DNA from: Aeriscardovia sp.
GTDB lineage: Bacteria > Actinomycetota > Actinomycetes > Actinomycetales > Bifidobacteriaceae
Assembly: GCA_017965665.1 (NCBI GenBank)
Contig: JAGCPN010000003.1
Span: 62,001-126,000 of the forward strand
Length of the DNA stretch: 64,000 nucleotides
Direction: 5' to 3'
Shown here: positions 42,339 to 50,777 of the stretch, one piece after another
Position numbering within the stretch: position 1 is the first letter of the stretch
Layout: each line of letters starts with the position of its first letter
Notes under the pieces: generated by a model
What the model saw: the letters and a program-made list of their open reading frames with translations, nothing else
Database searches by the model: none
Told to the model about the DNA's origin: nothing
Position numbers and translations under genes: made by a program

Positions 42339-43058
42339 TTATCTGTGTGTTTTTTCTGCGTAAGCGATCTGGGACGAAAGGTCCTCAGGACAGAGCTCCA
42401 AAGAGACGAAGAGGGGGCTTTGGGGGAGGGAGAAAGTGATCTCGGGGCAGAACGCGATTTCGACTTTCGCCTCCTTAGGGCATACAGACAGAATATGGCC
42501 CCCGCAGGAGCGGTCCCGGCTTATAAAGTGGAGGTGGAATCCGGCCACGCAGGGACCCTCAAAGGCCTTCGGGGTCCAAAATCCCACTACGTCCCCCGCT
42601 ATCTTTTCAAATTCGCACACTTTCTGCTCGTCTACGGCCTCTTTCATGGGGCCCCACGGCTTTTCCCGCTTCGAGACCGTGCGGGTCACAACTTTTGCAA
42701 ATACCCCTTTCGCGTGCACGGCGCAGGGGTAGTTGCGGCCGGGCAGGGCGGAGAGGATCTTTTTTTCGGCATCCTCCCCCTCTTTGAGATCCAGAAAGAG
42801 GGAGGGGGTAAAGCCGGTCACGGCCGCAAACGGGGACATCTCCTGCAGATCCGCCTCCCTGGCCGCCCCGTCGCTGGTCATCTTGTAGGCCCTGCCGTCA
42901 AGGATGGCCATCTCCCCGTCCAGCCCTTCGAAGGTCCCCAGGCCCAGGTCCCCCTTTTCAAGGAGCTCTTCTACGCTCATCTTCCCTTCAAAGTCCCCCG
43001 CCAGAAGCGCGCTCATAAGGGAGTTTTGAAACAGCGGGCAGGAAACCAGTCCTTCCAT
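42339..43058 (-). CDS. Alpha-acetolactate decarboxylase
   Basis: Zinc enzyme converting 2-acetolactate to acetoin and CO2. The N-terminal FQNSLMSALLAGDFEG, GDLGLGTFEGLDGEMAILDGRAY and the zinc ligands H175, H177 (GFHLHFISRDR) and H188 (GGH) are present. The 239-residue length is normal. ATG 43058 has AGGAGG six bases upstream and starts 10 bases after acetolactate synthase. Together they turn two pyruvate molecules into acetoin, relieving acid stress. Confidence 0.95.
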   Translation of the reverse strand: MEGLVSCPLFQNSLMSALLAGDFEGKMSVEELLEKGDLGLGTFEGLDGEMAILDGRAYKMTSDGAAREADLQEMSPFAAVTGFTPSLFLDLKEGEDAEKKILSALPGRNYPCAVHAKGVFAKVVTRTVSKREKPWGPMKEAVDEQKVCEFEKIAGDVVGFWTPKAFEGPCVAGFHLHFISRDRSCGGHILSVCPKEAKVEIAFCPEITFSLPQSPLFVSLELCPEDLSSQIAYAEKTHR

Positions 43059-43068
43059 CTTCCGCCTC

Positions 43069-44685
43069 CTACTTTGCCAGATCAGCTATGTTGGAGCTGT
43101 AATTTACGGGGACGTCTATGACTACGGGCCTGTCTGAATCCAGCGATCCCGCCACCAGGCTCTTTAACTCTTCGGGGCTCCCGGCCACGTATCCCAAAGC
43201 CCCGAAGGACTTTGCAAATTCGGGGATGTCTACGGCGCCGAGGTTTACCCCGCTGCGCCTTTGGTACTTCATTTCTTCCTGGAAGCCCACCATGTCGTAA
43301 CTGCCGTCGTCAAAGACCACGTGCACAAAGCGCGCCCCTATGCGCACGGCCGTCTCGAGCTCGCAGGCCGAAAACAGGAAGCCCCCGTCTCCCGACACCG
43401 ACACCACCGGCTTTCTTCCCGCCACGCTCGCCGCGATCGCCCAGGGGAGGGCCACTCCCAGGGTCTGCTGGCCGTTGGAGAAGAAGAGGTGCCCGGGCAG
43501 GTAGGACCTAAAGTGCCTGGCCATGTATATGTACACGCTCCCCACGTCCGATATCACGGTGCCGCTGTCGGGTACGGCCTCCCTTATGGCCTTTACGGCC
43601 GCAACGGGGTCGACCCTTCCCGCCTGCCCGGGGCGGGGCCTGTCTTTGAGCTCCCCTGCGACCTTTTTTGCCTCAGAGATCGCGGCGGGGCGGGGCCTGT
43701 AGCCCGAGAGCATGGGGGCCAGCGCGAGCAGGCTCTTTTCTATATCCCCTATGGCCTCGAGGTTGGGGGAGTAGTCCCTGTCGACCTGGCAGGGGAGTTC
43801 GTCTATGTGCACAAGATCCCTCTCCCCTTCGCCGCAGTTCCAGAGCTTGGCGTCGTATTCGACCGGGTCGTAGCCTATGGTGACGACGCAGTCCGACTGC
43901 CTGAGTATCTCGTCGCCCGGCTGGTTTCCGAAGATCCCCACCCTGCCCATGTAGAGGGATTCTAGGTCGTGGCTCACCGCCCCGGACCCCTGGAAGGTCT
44001 CCACCACGGGTATGGGAGCTTCGCGCAAGATGACGTGCAGAGCTTCGACGGCCCCTTTGCAAGATCCCCTGCGGCCCACAAAGAATACGGGCAGCTTGGC
44101 GCGCCTGATCTTTTCAGCCGTCTCGTGGAGGGCCTCCTCGGGTGCGGCCGATCTCAGGGGAGGCAGGAGGAGGGGCATTCCGCCTTCGGCCTCCTGGGAC
44201 AACACGTCCTGGCAGAAGACCAGAGACTCTGCCCCCCGGGGGAAGATCAGAGACTGCCTGACGGCATTGAAGAGGGCCTCCTGGATCTGGGCCGGATCGA
44301 TCACCTTTTGCGCCCCTTTGGAGACGGATTTGAGCATGGCAAGAGAATCGAAGGCCTGATGGGTGTGCTTCATCTGCATGTCGCGGGGCACGTCTCCGCA
44401 CAGGGCGATCACGGGATCCCCCTCGGTGTTGGCAGTCAGAAGGCCCGTGGCGAGGTTGGAAGTCCCGGGCCCGGAAGTGGCGACGGCTACCCCGGGCGTC
44501 CCGGTCATCCTGCCTATGGCCTGGGCCATGAAGGCGGCATTCTGCTCGTGGCGGCACACTACCGTCTCTATGGAAGAATCGGCCAGAGCGTCGAAGAGGG
44601 CGTCGATTTTGGCCCCGGGGATGCCGAAGACCCACTTGACCCCCGCCTTCTCGAGGCTCCTTACTACCAGTCCGCTTCCCTTCAT
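43069..44685 (-). CDS. Acetolactate synthase, catabolic (AlsS-like)
   Basis: Thiamine-diphosphate enzyme condensing two pyruvates to 2-acetolactate. The catalytic glutamate is E47 in CRHEQNAAFMA; the TPP/magnesium motif is SGDGGFLFSACELETAVRIGARFVHVVFDD. At 538 residues from ATG 44685 it lacks the long N-terminal part of the open frame, which is only shadow of the upstream PEBP gene. Its ATG overlaps that stop by one base (TGATG). Followed by the decarboxylase at 10 bases, which argues for the acetoin pathway rather than branched-chain amino acid synthesis; no ilvN is adjacent. Confidence 0.93.
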   Translation of the reverse strand: MKGSGLVVRSLEKAGVKWVFGIPGAKIDALFDALADSSIETVVCRHEQNAAFMAQAIGRMTGTPGVAVATSGPGTSNLATGLLTANTEGDPVIALCGDVPRDMQMKHTHQAFDSLAMLKSVSKGAQKVIDPAQIQEALFNAVRQSLIFPRGAESLVFCQDVLSQEAEGGMPLLLPPLRSAAPEEALHETAEKIRRAKLPVFFVGRRGSCKGAVEALHVILREAPIPVVETFQGSGAVSHDLESLYMGRVGIFGNQPGDEILRQSDCVVTIGYDPVEYDAKLWNCGEGERDLVHIDELPCQVDRDYSPNLEAIGDIEKSLLALAPMLSGYRPRPAAISEAKKVAGELKDRPRPGQAGRVDPVAAVKAIREAVPDSGTVISDVGSVYIYMARHFRSYLPGHLFFSNGQQTLGVALPWAIAASVAGRKPVVSVSGDGGFLFSACELETAVRIGARFVHVVFDDGSYDMVGFQEEMKYQRRSGVNLGAVDIPEFAKSFGALGYVAGSPEELKSLVAGSLDSDRPVVIDVPVNYSSNIADLAK

Positions 44686-45239
44686 CACGCCCTGCCCTTC
44701 AACAGGGTGCAGGCCTGCGGCACCTGGGGGGTATTTGAGGCGTCGGGGGCGCTTCCGGTCTCCCTCAGGCGATGCAAAAGATCCGAAAGCCAGAACCCCT
44801 CGGGAAGATCGAGGCGATCTCGGGTGGCCCAGACCCTGAGAAGGTAGAAATGAGCCCTGTCGGGAGGGGTGGGGCCGATGTAGAGGGAAGAGGCGGGGGA
44901 AGAAGACTGGCCCACGAACCTGGAGGCCAAAGAGTTTTTGCCCCGGACCGCTCCCGGGGCCAGGGAGGGCATATTCCTGCTGAAGTCCTCGGGAATCGGG
45001 ATGCTCTCCGCGCCTTCGGGGAGGGGGATGTTTGAAGCGCACCAGTGGATCCAGGCAAAGCCAGCCACGGGGATGGAGTCCGGATCGGTGAATGCGACGT
45101 GAAGGTAGCGCGATCCCGGCTTAATCCCTTCAACCTTGAAGGGGAAGGAGACCACGGCGTGCCCGTCTATCTTATTTTGTTCGGGGGCGTACTTGGAAAA
45201 GGCGTCCGGGATCACTTCAAAATCGGTGACAATACGCAT
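44685..45239 (-). CDS. YbhB/YbcL-type phosphatidylethanolamine-binding (PEBP) protein
   Basis: 184 residues resembling bacterial Raf-kinase-inhibitor-like proteins. HVAFTDPDSIPVAGFAWIHWCASNIP corresponds to the DPDAP...GFWHWVVYNIP ligand pocket, and YIGPTPPDRAHFYLLRVWAT to the GP(x)PP(x)xHRYxF motif. Biochemical role unknown. It is translationally coupled to acetolactate synthase (one-base overlap), so it belongs to the acetoin operon and may sense or bind a small ligand. Start ATG 45239. Confidence 0.88.
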   Translation of the reverse strand: MRIVTDFEVIPDAFSKYAPEQNKIDGHAVVSFPFKVEGIKPGSRYLHVAFTDPDSIPVAGFAWIHWCASNIPLPEGAESIPIPEDFSRNMPSLAPGAVRGKNSLASRFVGQSSSPASSLYIGPTPPDRAHFYLLRVWATRDRLDLPEGFWLSDLLHRLRETGSAPDASNTPQVPQACTLLKGRA

Positions 45240-45262
45240 ATTCTCAGTATCTGTTTATTTTT

Positions 45263-46063
45263 CTAGAAACGCCACCGGACGAGGAAAGAGGAAAAGAGGG
45301 ATTCAAAGACCAGCTGGGGGGAGACGTTGGAAGAGATTTTGTCGAAAGATTCTTTTACGTCTTCCGCAAAGCCCATGAGGGCGGAGCGGGAAAAAGAAGA
45401 GGCCAGGCGGGAGGCGCCCCCGCCGGCCGCCCTCCCCCCGTCCTTTTCTTCCAGGGCCCTGGAGCAGAAAAGCAGGAGGGAAGAGAAGAGGGAAAAGCAG
45501 AAGGCTTTTTTGTCTTCCGCCTCTTTGGCCTGAGATCCCTTTTCCATCGCGAGCTTTACAGCCGCCGACATGGACAAAAGGGAAAAGAGGCGGGAGAGGA
45601 TCTCTTCTCCCGCAGCCGCCTCTTCACTTTTCCCCCCGAAGGCCGGGGAGACAAAGTAGCAGTGGCATCTCGACTTTATCGCCGGGGGGACCCCCAGAAA
45701 CGAGGGGGCAAACAGGATCCAGGAGCTCCTCTTGGCCGGCTCTTCCAAATCCTTTAAGAGCGCGTCCTGAGCCGCCTCGGAGAGGGAGGAGACGTTTTCC
45801 ACCACTCCCGCCCTGAGCGGAAGGAAGGCCGGGGCCTTGCGCATGAGCCTCACGGCCTCCCGAACCTCCGCCACCCCGGGTGCCGGATTCTCTTCCATAA
45901 GGAGGACGTCGGGGGAAGTGAGGGGGGCGGGGGCTCCCTCCAGGAGGGCGAGGAGGGCTTCGGCGCACTCTTTTCTGGCGACCTTCCCTCCTCCCGCCAC
46001 CAGCACGGGGCAGGAAAAGTCCGGCAGGCTCCCCAGCATCTCTTTTAGCTTTTCAGATTCCAC
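45263..46063 (-). CDS. holB: DNA polymerase III delta' subunit-like protein
   Basis: 266-residue clamp-loader-type protein. VVENVSSLSEAAQDALLKDLEEP and SWILFAPSFLGVPPAIKSRCHCYFV match the core with the SRC motif of delta'. There is no Walker A or zinc module, and it is shorter than typical actinobacterial HolB (about 380). It follows tmk with a 19-base overlap, as is usual (tmk-holB). GTG 46063. The helical C-terminal third is rich in Lys/Glu/Ser. Confidence 0.85.
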   Translation of the reverse strand: MESEKLKEMLGSLPDFSCPVLVAGGGKVARKECAEALLALLEGAPAPLTSPDVLLMEENPAPGVAEVREAVRLMRKAPAFLPLRAGVVENVSSLSEAAQDALLKDLEEPAKRSSWILFAPSFLGVPPAIKSRCHCYFVSPAFGGKSEEAAAGEEILSRLFSLLSMSAAVKLAMEKGSQAKEAEDKKAFCFSLFSSLLLFCSRALEEKDGGRAAGGGASRLASSFSRSALMGFAEDVKESFDKISSNVSPQLVFESLFSSFLVRWRF

Positions 46064-46686
46064 TTCCTCTTCACTTCCTCCCTTATCCTGCTTTCAACCT
46101 GTCTTTCGGTTCCCGAGGCGTCGACGAGCTTTCTCTCCCCTCCCCTCAGGGCCAGGAGGCGGTAGAGGCAGGAGACGCGCTTTTGCAGGGCCAAATCGAG
46201 GTCGAACCCGCTCTCCTGCCCCCTGCGGCGCATCCTGGCGGCCGCCAGCGGCGCGGGGCATGACAGGATCAGGGTGAGATCGGGGGCGAGCCGGGTGGCG
46301 AAGGCGTTCACTTCTTCCACCTGCCTAAGATCCATCCCCCACCCCCCGGCCTGGTAGGCCAGAGAGGAGTCGGTGAAGCGGTCGCAGACGACCCACGCCC
46401 CTGCCCGCAGGAGTTCTTCCACCTTTTCCGAGTGCGAGGCCCTGTCGGCTGCAAACAGGAGGCAGGCCTCCTTTTTCGACCGGCACCCCGAAAGGGCCTT
46501 CAAAATCAGGGGGCTGTCGGGCTCGCGGGTGGTTTGCACAAAAATCCCCAGGCCCTCGAGGAAGGAGGCCAGGAGGCGGGCCTGGGTGCTTTTGCCCGTC
46601 CCGTCTCCCCCTTCCAGGGCTATGAACTTACCCTTCGTCTTTCTTCTTGCCCTCCCTCTTTCTTTCCAGCAGCCTGTAGGCGGCAA
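46045..46686 (-). CDS. tmk: Thymidylate kinase
   Basis: Phosphorylates dTMP to dTDP. The P-loop is GGDGTGKSTQ, followed by TTREPDSPL, CDRFTDSSLAYQAGG with the DR(x) motif, and the lid RRRGQESGFDLD. The only in-frame start upstream of the P-loop is TTG 46686, so it must begin 59 bases inside topA; the first 19 residues are basic and non-conserved (MPPTGCWKERGRARRKT). The preceding GGACGAG may serve as ribosome site. It overlaps holB by 19 bases. Confidence 0.92.
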   Translation of the reverse strand: MPPTGCWKERGRARRKTKGKFIALEGGDGTGKSTQARLLASFLEGLGIFVQTTREPDSPLILKALSGCRSKKEACLLFAADRASHSEKVEELLRAGAWVVCDRFTDSSLAYQAGGWGMDLRQVEEVNAFATRLAPDLTLILSCPAPLAAARMRRRGQESGFDLDLALQKRVSCLYRLLALRGGERKLVDASGTERQVESRIREEVKRKWNLKS

Positions 46687-49177
46687 ACTCGTCCACCCGG
46701 CCGGGGGCCTCGCCCTTGGGCAGGGAGGCGTTGGTGATGCCGTCGGTCACGTAGGGCCCGAAAGGTCCGTTTTTCAAAAGGACCTCCCTGCCGGAGACGG
46801 GGTCGGGCGGAAAAGTCTTGAAGGCCATGCTGGAGAGGGGGGCGGAGGAAGAGAGGAGCTCGCGGGCCCGCTCCAGCCCTATCGTGAAGACTTCGCCGTC
46901 CGGTATGTGGACGCGCTTTAGGACCCTTGTGGCCCCCGCCTTTCCCTTTTTGCACAGAGACACGTACGCCCCGTACCTGCCGATGTTGGAAAAGACCTCG
47001 CTTCGGGACCCCTTTTCATCTTCAAATCCGCCCACGAGCCTGGGAAGGGAGAGGAGCTTTTGCGCCCCTTCGAGCGTGAGGGTCATGGGGTCTTCGCCCT
47101 CGGGGACGGAAGCCGTCTTCGCTTCTCCCTCGGGGCCCCGGGAGGAGACGTAATAGCCGAATCTCCCGTTGCACACTTCCACTTTCCTCCCGCCTTCCTC
47201 CCCGAGGAGCCTGGGGAACATCTGCGCCTTTAAGATGAGGCCGCGCGCGATCTGGGCCGTCAGCTCGTCTGGGGAGAGGTCGGGGGGTATGGGGGCCGTG
47301 GCCTTCCTCTCTCCCCCCTCCCTCTCTTCGACGTAGGCGCCGAAGTGGTTCACCCTGACGCTCAGATCCGGCCCCAGCTCGACTCTGGAAGAGACCTTCG
47401 GATCGATCTCTTCCGCCAGGCGGGCGAGATCTTCCAGCCCCTTCCTCCCGTCGGATCCGAAGTAGAAGTCGGAGAGCCACTTTCTCTCTTCCTCTTCCCC
47501 TTTGGCTATCTGGTCGAGGCCCTCCTCCATGCGGGCGGTAAAGCCGTAGTCCACGAGGCTGGCAAAGTAGTTCTCCATGATGGTCGTAACTATCACCCCG
47601 AGCCAGGAGGGCACGAGCGCCCTCCCCCTCTCCGTGGCGTATCCGCGGTCGAGGATGGTGGAGATGATGGCGGCGTAGGTGGAAGGGCGGCCTATCTCCT
47701 TGGTTTCCAGGGCCTTCACCAGCGAGGCCTCGGTGTAGCGGGCCGGGGGCTGGGTGGTGTGCACGCCCTCTTCGATGGAGGAAATCTGAAACTTCTGTCC
47801 GGCTTTGAGGTCCGGAAGGGCCGCGCCCTTCTCCCTCTCTTCCAGAGCCAGAAACCCAAGATCCTCTATCTGCTGGGCCCCCGTCTCAAAAAGCGCCTCT
47901 CCCAGCGGCGTCTTAGCCCTCAAAACCGCCGTAAAGGACCTGCCCTCGGCGTCCTTCATCTGGGACTGCAGCGTCCTTTCGTAGATGAGGCGGTAGATCT
48001 TGTAGTCCACGAGGCTGAGAGATTCTTTCAGGGAGTTTGGATCCCGGAAGACCGATCCGGCCGGCCTTATGGCTTCATGGGCCTCCTGGGCGCCCGGGGA
48101 GCGCGTCTCGTACTTTTTCGATCGCGCGGGAAGGGATTGGGGAAAGAGCCGCCCTATTTCGCTTCTGGCCGCCTTGAGCGCCTCCTGGCTCAGATCCGTG
48201 GAGTCGGTCCTCATGTAGGTGATAAAGCCGTTTTCGTAGAGACTCTGGGCAGAGCGCATTATGGTCCTGCTGGAGAGCCCCAGGCGGTTGCCGGCCGCCT
48301 GCTGGAGGGTGGAAGTGGTAAACGGGGCCGGAGAGGACCTTTTGAAGGGCTTTTGCCTGACTTCGACCACTTCGATTTGGGAGCCTTCCAGGGCCTTGAG
48401 CGCTAAAGCGTCCTCCTTGGAGAGGATCTTAAGATCGGATCTGTCGGCCTCGCCCTCGCAGTTGAAGTCCTTGCCCTGGGCGACGGGGGCGCCCCCCAGG
48501 GAGGCGAGGCGCGCCTGAAGGCCGCAAAAGCCCGCTTTTACGTCCCTCCACTCCCTCTCTTTGAAGGCCGCCCTCTCCCTCTCCCGTTCCACTATCATCC
48601 TGGTGGCGACCGACTGCACCCTTCCGGCGCTGGTCCTGGAGGCCACCTTCCTCCACAGGAGCGGGGAGAGCTCGTAGCCGTAGAGGCGGTCCAGGATGCG
48701 GCGGGTCTCCTGGGCTTCGACCATATCCAGATCTATGTCCCTGGTGTTTTTGATGCTCTTTTCTATCGCGCTTTTGGTTATCTCCTGGAAGACCATGCGC
48801 TTTACGGGGATCTTGGGCTTTAAGACCTGGACGAGGTGCCAGGCTATGGCCTCTCCCTCCCTGTCTTCGTCGGTGGCCAGGTACAGTTCGTCGGCCTCTT
48901 TGAGCATGGACTTTAAAGAGGCCACGGTCCCCTTCTTTTCGGGATCGGTGATGTAGTAGGGCTTAAAACCGTCTTCCACGTCCACGCCGAACTTGCCGTA
49001 CTTTTTTTTGTCGGAAGCCGGAACCTGGGAGGAGCGGGCCAGGATGCGCACGTGCCCTACGCTGGCCGCCACCCTGTAGCCGTCCCCGAGGTAGTTTTGG
49101 ATTTTTTTGGCCTTTGCGGGCGACTCCACTATGACGAGCTTCGAGCCGCCGCGCCCTGTTTCCGTCTTTTTATCCAA
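46628..49177 (-). CDS. topA: DNA topoisomerase I
   Basis: Type IA enzyme relaxing negative supercoils. The Toprim domain begins KLVIVESPAKAKKIQNYLG with ATDEDREGEA at 101-110, and the catalytic tyrosine is Y321 in GFITYMRTDSTDLS. After the core, three or four C-terminal repeats occur (for example LPRLVGGFEDEKGS...VFSNIGRYGAYVSL and VLLKNGPFGPYVTDGITNASLPKGE). 849 residues, slightly short for actinobacterial TopA. The start is TTG 49177, six bases after AAGGA, overlapping the PAP2 gene stop by 8 bases. Confidence 0.96.
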   Translation of the reverse strand: MDKKTETGRGGSKLVIVESPAKAKKIQNYLGDGYRVAASVGHVRILARSSQVPASDKKKYGKFGVDVEDGFKPYYITDPEKKGTVASLKSMLKEADELYLATDEDREGEAIAWHLVQVLKPKIPVKRMVFQEITKSAIEKSIKNTRDIDLDMVEAQETRRILDRLYGYELSPLLWRKVASRTSAGRVQSVATRMIVERERERAAFKEREWRDVKAGFCGLQARLASLGGAPVAQGKDFNCEGEADRSDLKILSKEDALALKALEGSQIEVVEVRQKPFKRSSPAPFTTSTLQQAAGNRLGLSSRTIMRSAQSLYENGFITYMRTDSTDLSQEALKAARSEIGRLFPQSLPARSKKYETRSPGAQEAHEAIRPAGSVFRDPNSLKESLSLVDYKIYRLIYERTLQSQMKDAEGRSFTAVLRAKTPLGEALFETGAQQIEDLGFLALEEREKGAALPDLKAGQKFQISSIEEGVHTTQPPARYTEASLVKALETKEIGRPSTYAAIISTILDRGYATERGRALVPSWLGVIVTTIMENYFASLVDYGFTARMEEGLDQIAKGEEEERKWLSDFYFGSDGRKGLEDLARLAEEIDPKVSSRVELGPDLSVRVNHFGAYVEEREGGERKATAPIPPDLSPDELTAQIARGLILKAQMFPRLLGEEGGRKVEVCNGRFGYYVSSRGPEGEAKTASVPEGEDPMTLTLEGAQKLLSLPRLVGGFEDEKGSRSEVFSNIGRYGAYVSLCKKGKAGATRVLKRVHIPDGEVFTIGLERARELLSSSAPLSSMAFKTFPPDPVSGREVLLKNGPFGPYVTDGITNASLPKGEAPGRVDEFAAYRLLERKREGKKKDEG

Positions 49178-50219
49178 TTTTCATCCTTTGCTTCCGCTTT
49201 TCTTCTTCCCTTCTGCGCCTTCTCGTGCTCTGGGGCCGGGGCGGTGGGCCTATAAGGCCCACCGCGCTGAGCGGGGCGGAAGTGAGCTGGTGCATCATGC
49301 CGAAGAGGGATATGCCCAGCATCGCAGAGGAGCTGATGAGGATCGAAGAGGCCGCGCACGCCGGGCCCTGTATCCACAGGGCGTCGAACCCCACCCCGGG
49401 GGCGAGCTGGAAAATGAGGTAAAAGCCGTAGGCGATCCCGAATACGGAGACGATGATCATCAGCGTGCACAGCACCTGCAGCCAGGGGCGGGACCTCCTC
49501 TTTCCCGGATTGTCCATGCAGGACTTCCTGGTGAACGCCATGCTGTACAGGCCCACGGCCGACACGAAGAAGAAGGCCGTCACGACGTCCGACGGCCTGT
49601 GCCACCTCTCTATCACAAGGGAGATCCCCAGGACGGAGGCCAGGATCCAGTCGCCTGCGACCACCCACGCCCTGGCGGCAGGACCCGCCCCCATGAGCAG
49701 GAGCAGGCACGCTATCAGCATGGCCGTGGAGTGGCCCGAAGGCGAAGTGTTTACGACGGGGGCCTTCGAAATGAGGTCGGGCCTTCGGGTCAGATGCTTC
49801 CACAAAGTCGAGGCCAGGGCGGAGGCGAAGGCGAAAACCGCCATCTGCACCAGCAGCCCTACCTTCCTTCTCAGCGCCGCGCACACAAACCCCGCCAGGC
49901 CTACGGCGCAGATGAGTGAGATTATGAATCCCTCGGTTGTGAAGAGGTTTGGAAGGAACATCAGGTAGGGGGCGCGCCTGGAAAAGATGGAGTAGAACCC
50001 GTTCCACACCACCTGGTCGAACTCCTGGCCGAAAAGGGTGCGCACGGAAAGGAAATACACCGCCAGGGAGCAGGCCAGCATCAGGGTCCCCAGAGCTGCG
50101 CACAGGGCCACAGAAGAGCGCCTGGGCCTGGAGAGGAGGGGATCTAGTCCGCCGCGCTCCGGAAGGGCCTTGTGGCCCCCCTCAGCCTCGCCGTCCATTC
50201 TCGCTTCTCCCCCCGGCAT
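49170..50219 (-). CDS. PAP2-superfamily phosphatase, membrane-bound
   Basis: Membrane lipid-phosphate phosphatase of about 349 residues and eight spans. The three phosphatase motifs are KHLTRRPDL, SPSGHST and SLVIERWHRPSDV (with the catalytic histidines). Such proteins dephosphorylate undecaprenyl pyrophosphate or other lipids; substrate not known. ATG 50219 has AGGAGG six bases upstream; starts at 50234 and 50198 are alternatives. The C-terminal tail is strongly basic. It is upstream of topA with an 8-base overlap. Confidence 0.88.
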   Translation of the reverse strand: MPGGEARMDGEAEGGHKALPERGGLDPLLSRPRRSSVALCAALGTLMLACSLAVYFLSVRTLFGQEFDQVVWNGFYSIFSRRAPYLMFLPNLFTTEGFIISLICAVGLAGFVCAALRRKVGLLVQMAVFAFASALASTLWKHLTRRPDLISKAPVVNTSPSGHSTAMLIACLLLLMGAGPAARAWVVAGDWILASVLGISLVIERWHRPSDVVTAFFFVSAVGLYSMAFTRKSCMDNPGKRRSRPWLQVLCTLMIIVSVFGIAYGFYLIFQLAPGVGFDALWIQGPACAASSILISSSAMLGISLFGMMHQLTSAPLSAVGLIGPPPRPQSTRRRRREEEKRKQRMKIG

Positions 50220-50298
50220 CCCGCTCCTCCTCATGGCGGGAAGTGCCCGACCATAAAACTTGAACCACTCGATAATATATCAGATCAGGCGAAAGAGT

Positions 50299-50721
50299 TT
50301 AGGAGGAGCGCTTGGCCCCCCGGCCGAACGGGTAGAGGCAGATGGCGTTCCACTCGCTGTTGAGGCTGACGGGGGTGGAGGCGTTGAGCCCCTCCTTGGA
50401 CGCGGCCGAAGCCACGAAGCCCGGCGCGGCGGCGCCGTCAAAACCGGGCTTGGGGGTCAAAACACAGATCTTCTGCCCGGGTCCCAGATCTGCGGAGGCG
50501 TCCAAAAGACAGTCGCTGAGGGACTCTTCGTCGTTTCCGTCCCTCCACCAGATGCAGGACATGTCCGCTCCCGCGCCTTCCCCCTCTTCCAGGAGGTCGG
50601 AGCCTATGCACTCGCAAATGGCATCCCTCAAATCGCCCTCTACGTCTTCTCCCCACATGTATTCTCTGACTGAGATTCCGGGCACAAACCCCAGCTTGTT
50701 CAAAATTGAATGGTTATCCAT
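50299..50721 (-). CDS. DUF3052 family protein
   Basis: A 140-residue protein of the actinobacterial DUF3052 family. LGFVPGISVREYMWGEDVEGDLRDAI, ADMSCIWWRDGNDEESLSDCLLDASADLGPGQKICVLTPKPG and the ending LNSEWNAICLYPFGRG follow the family closely. Function unknown. Start ATG 50721. It lies alone between PAP2 and the YlbL-type protease on the same strand. Confidence 0.9.
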   Translation of the reverse strand: MDNHSILNKLGFVPGISVREYMWGEDVEGDLRDAICECIGSDLLEEGEGAGADMSCIWWRDGNDEESLSDCLLDASADLGPGQKICVLTPKPGFDGAAAPGFVASAASKEGLNASTPVSLNSEWNAICLYPFGRGAKRSS

Positions 50722-50777
50722 TCTTACAAAGATACCTTGCCGCCCTCAATTTGCCTTCGGATTTTGCATATGGCGAA

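Noticed and set aside
40477-42363. Plus-strand open frame of 628 codons across pepD
   Set aside because: Antisense to a clear C69 dipeptidase; the product is Val/Gly/His-rich with no domain.
44686-45042. N-terminal extension of acetolactate synthase by 119 residues
   Set aside because: It is Pro/Arg/Gly-rich shadow of the PEBP gene in another frame; ATG 44685 gives the normal family length.
47345-48406. Plus-strand open frame opposite topA
   Set aside because: Antisense shadow of a well-conserved topoisomerase.
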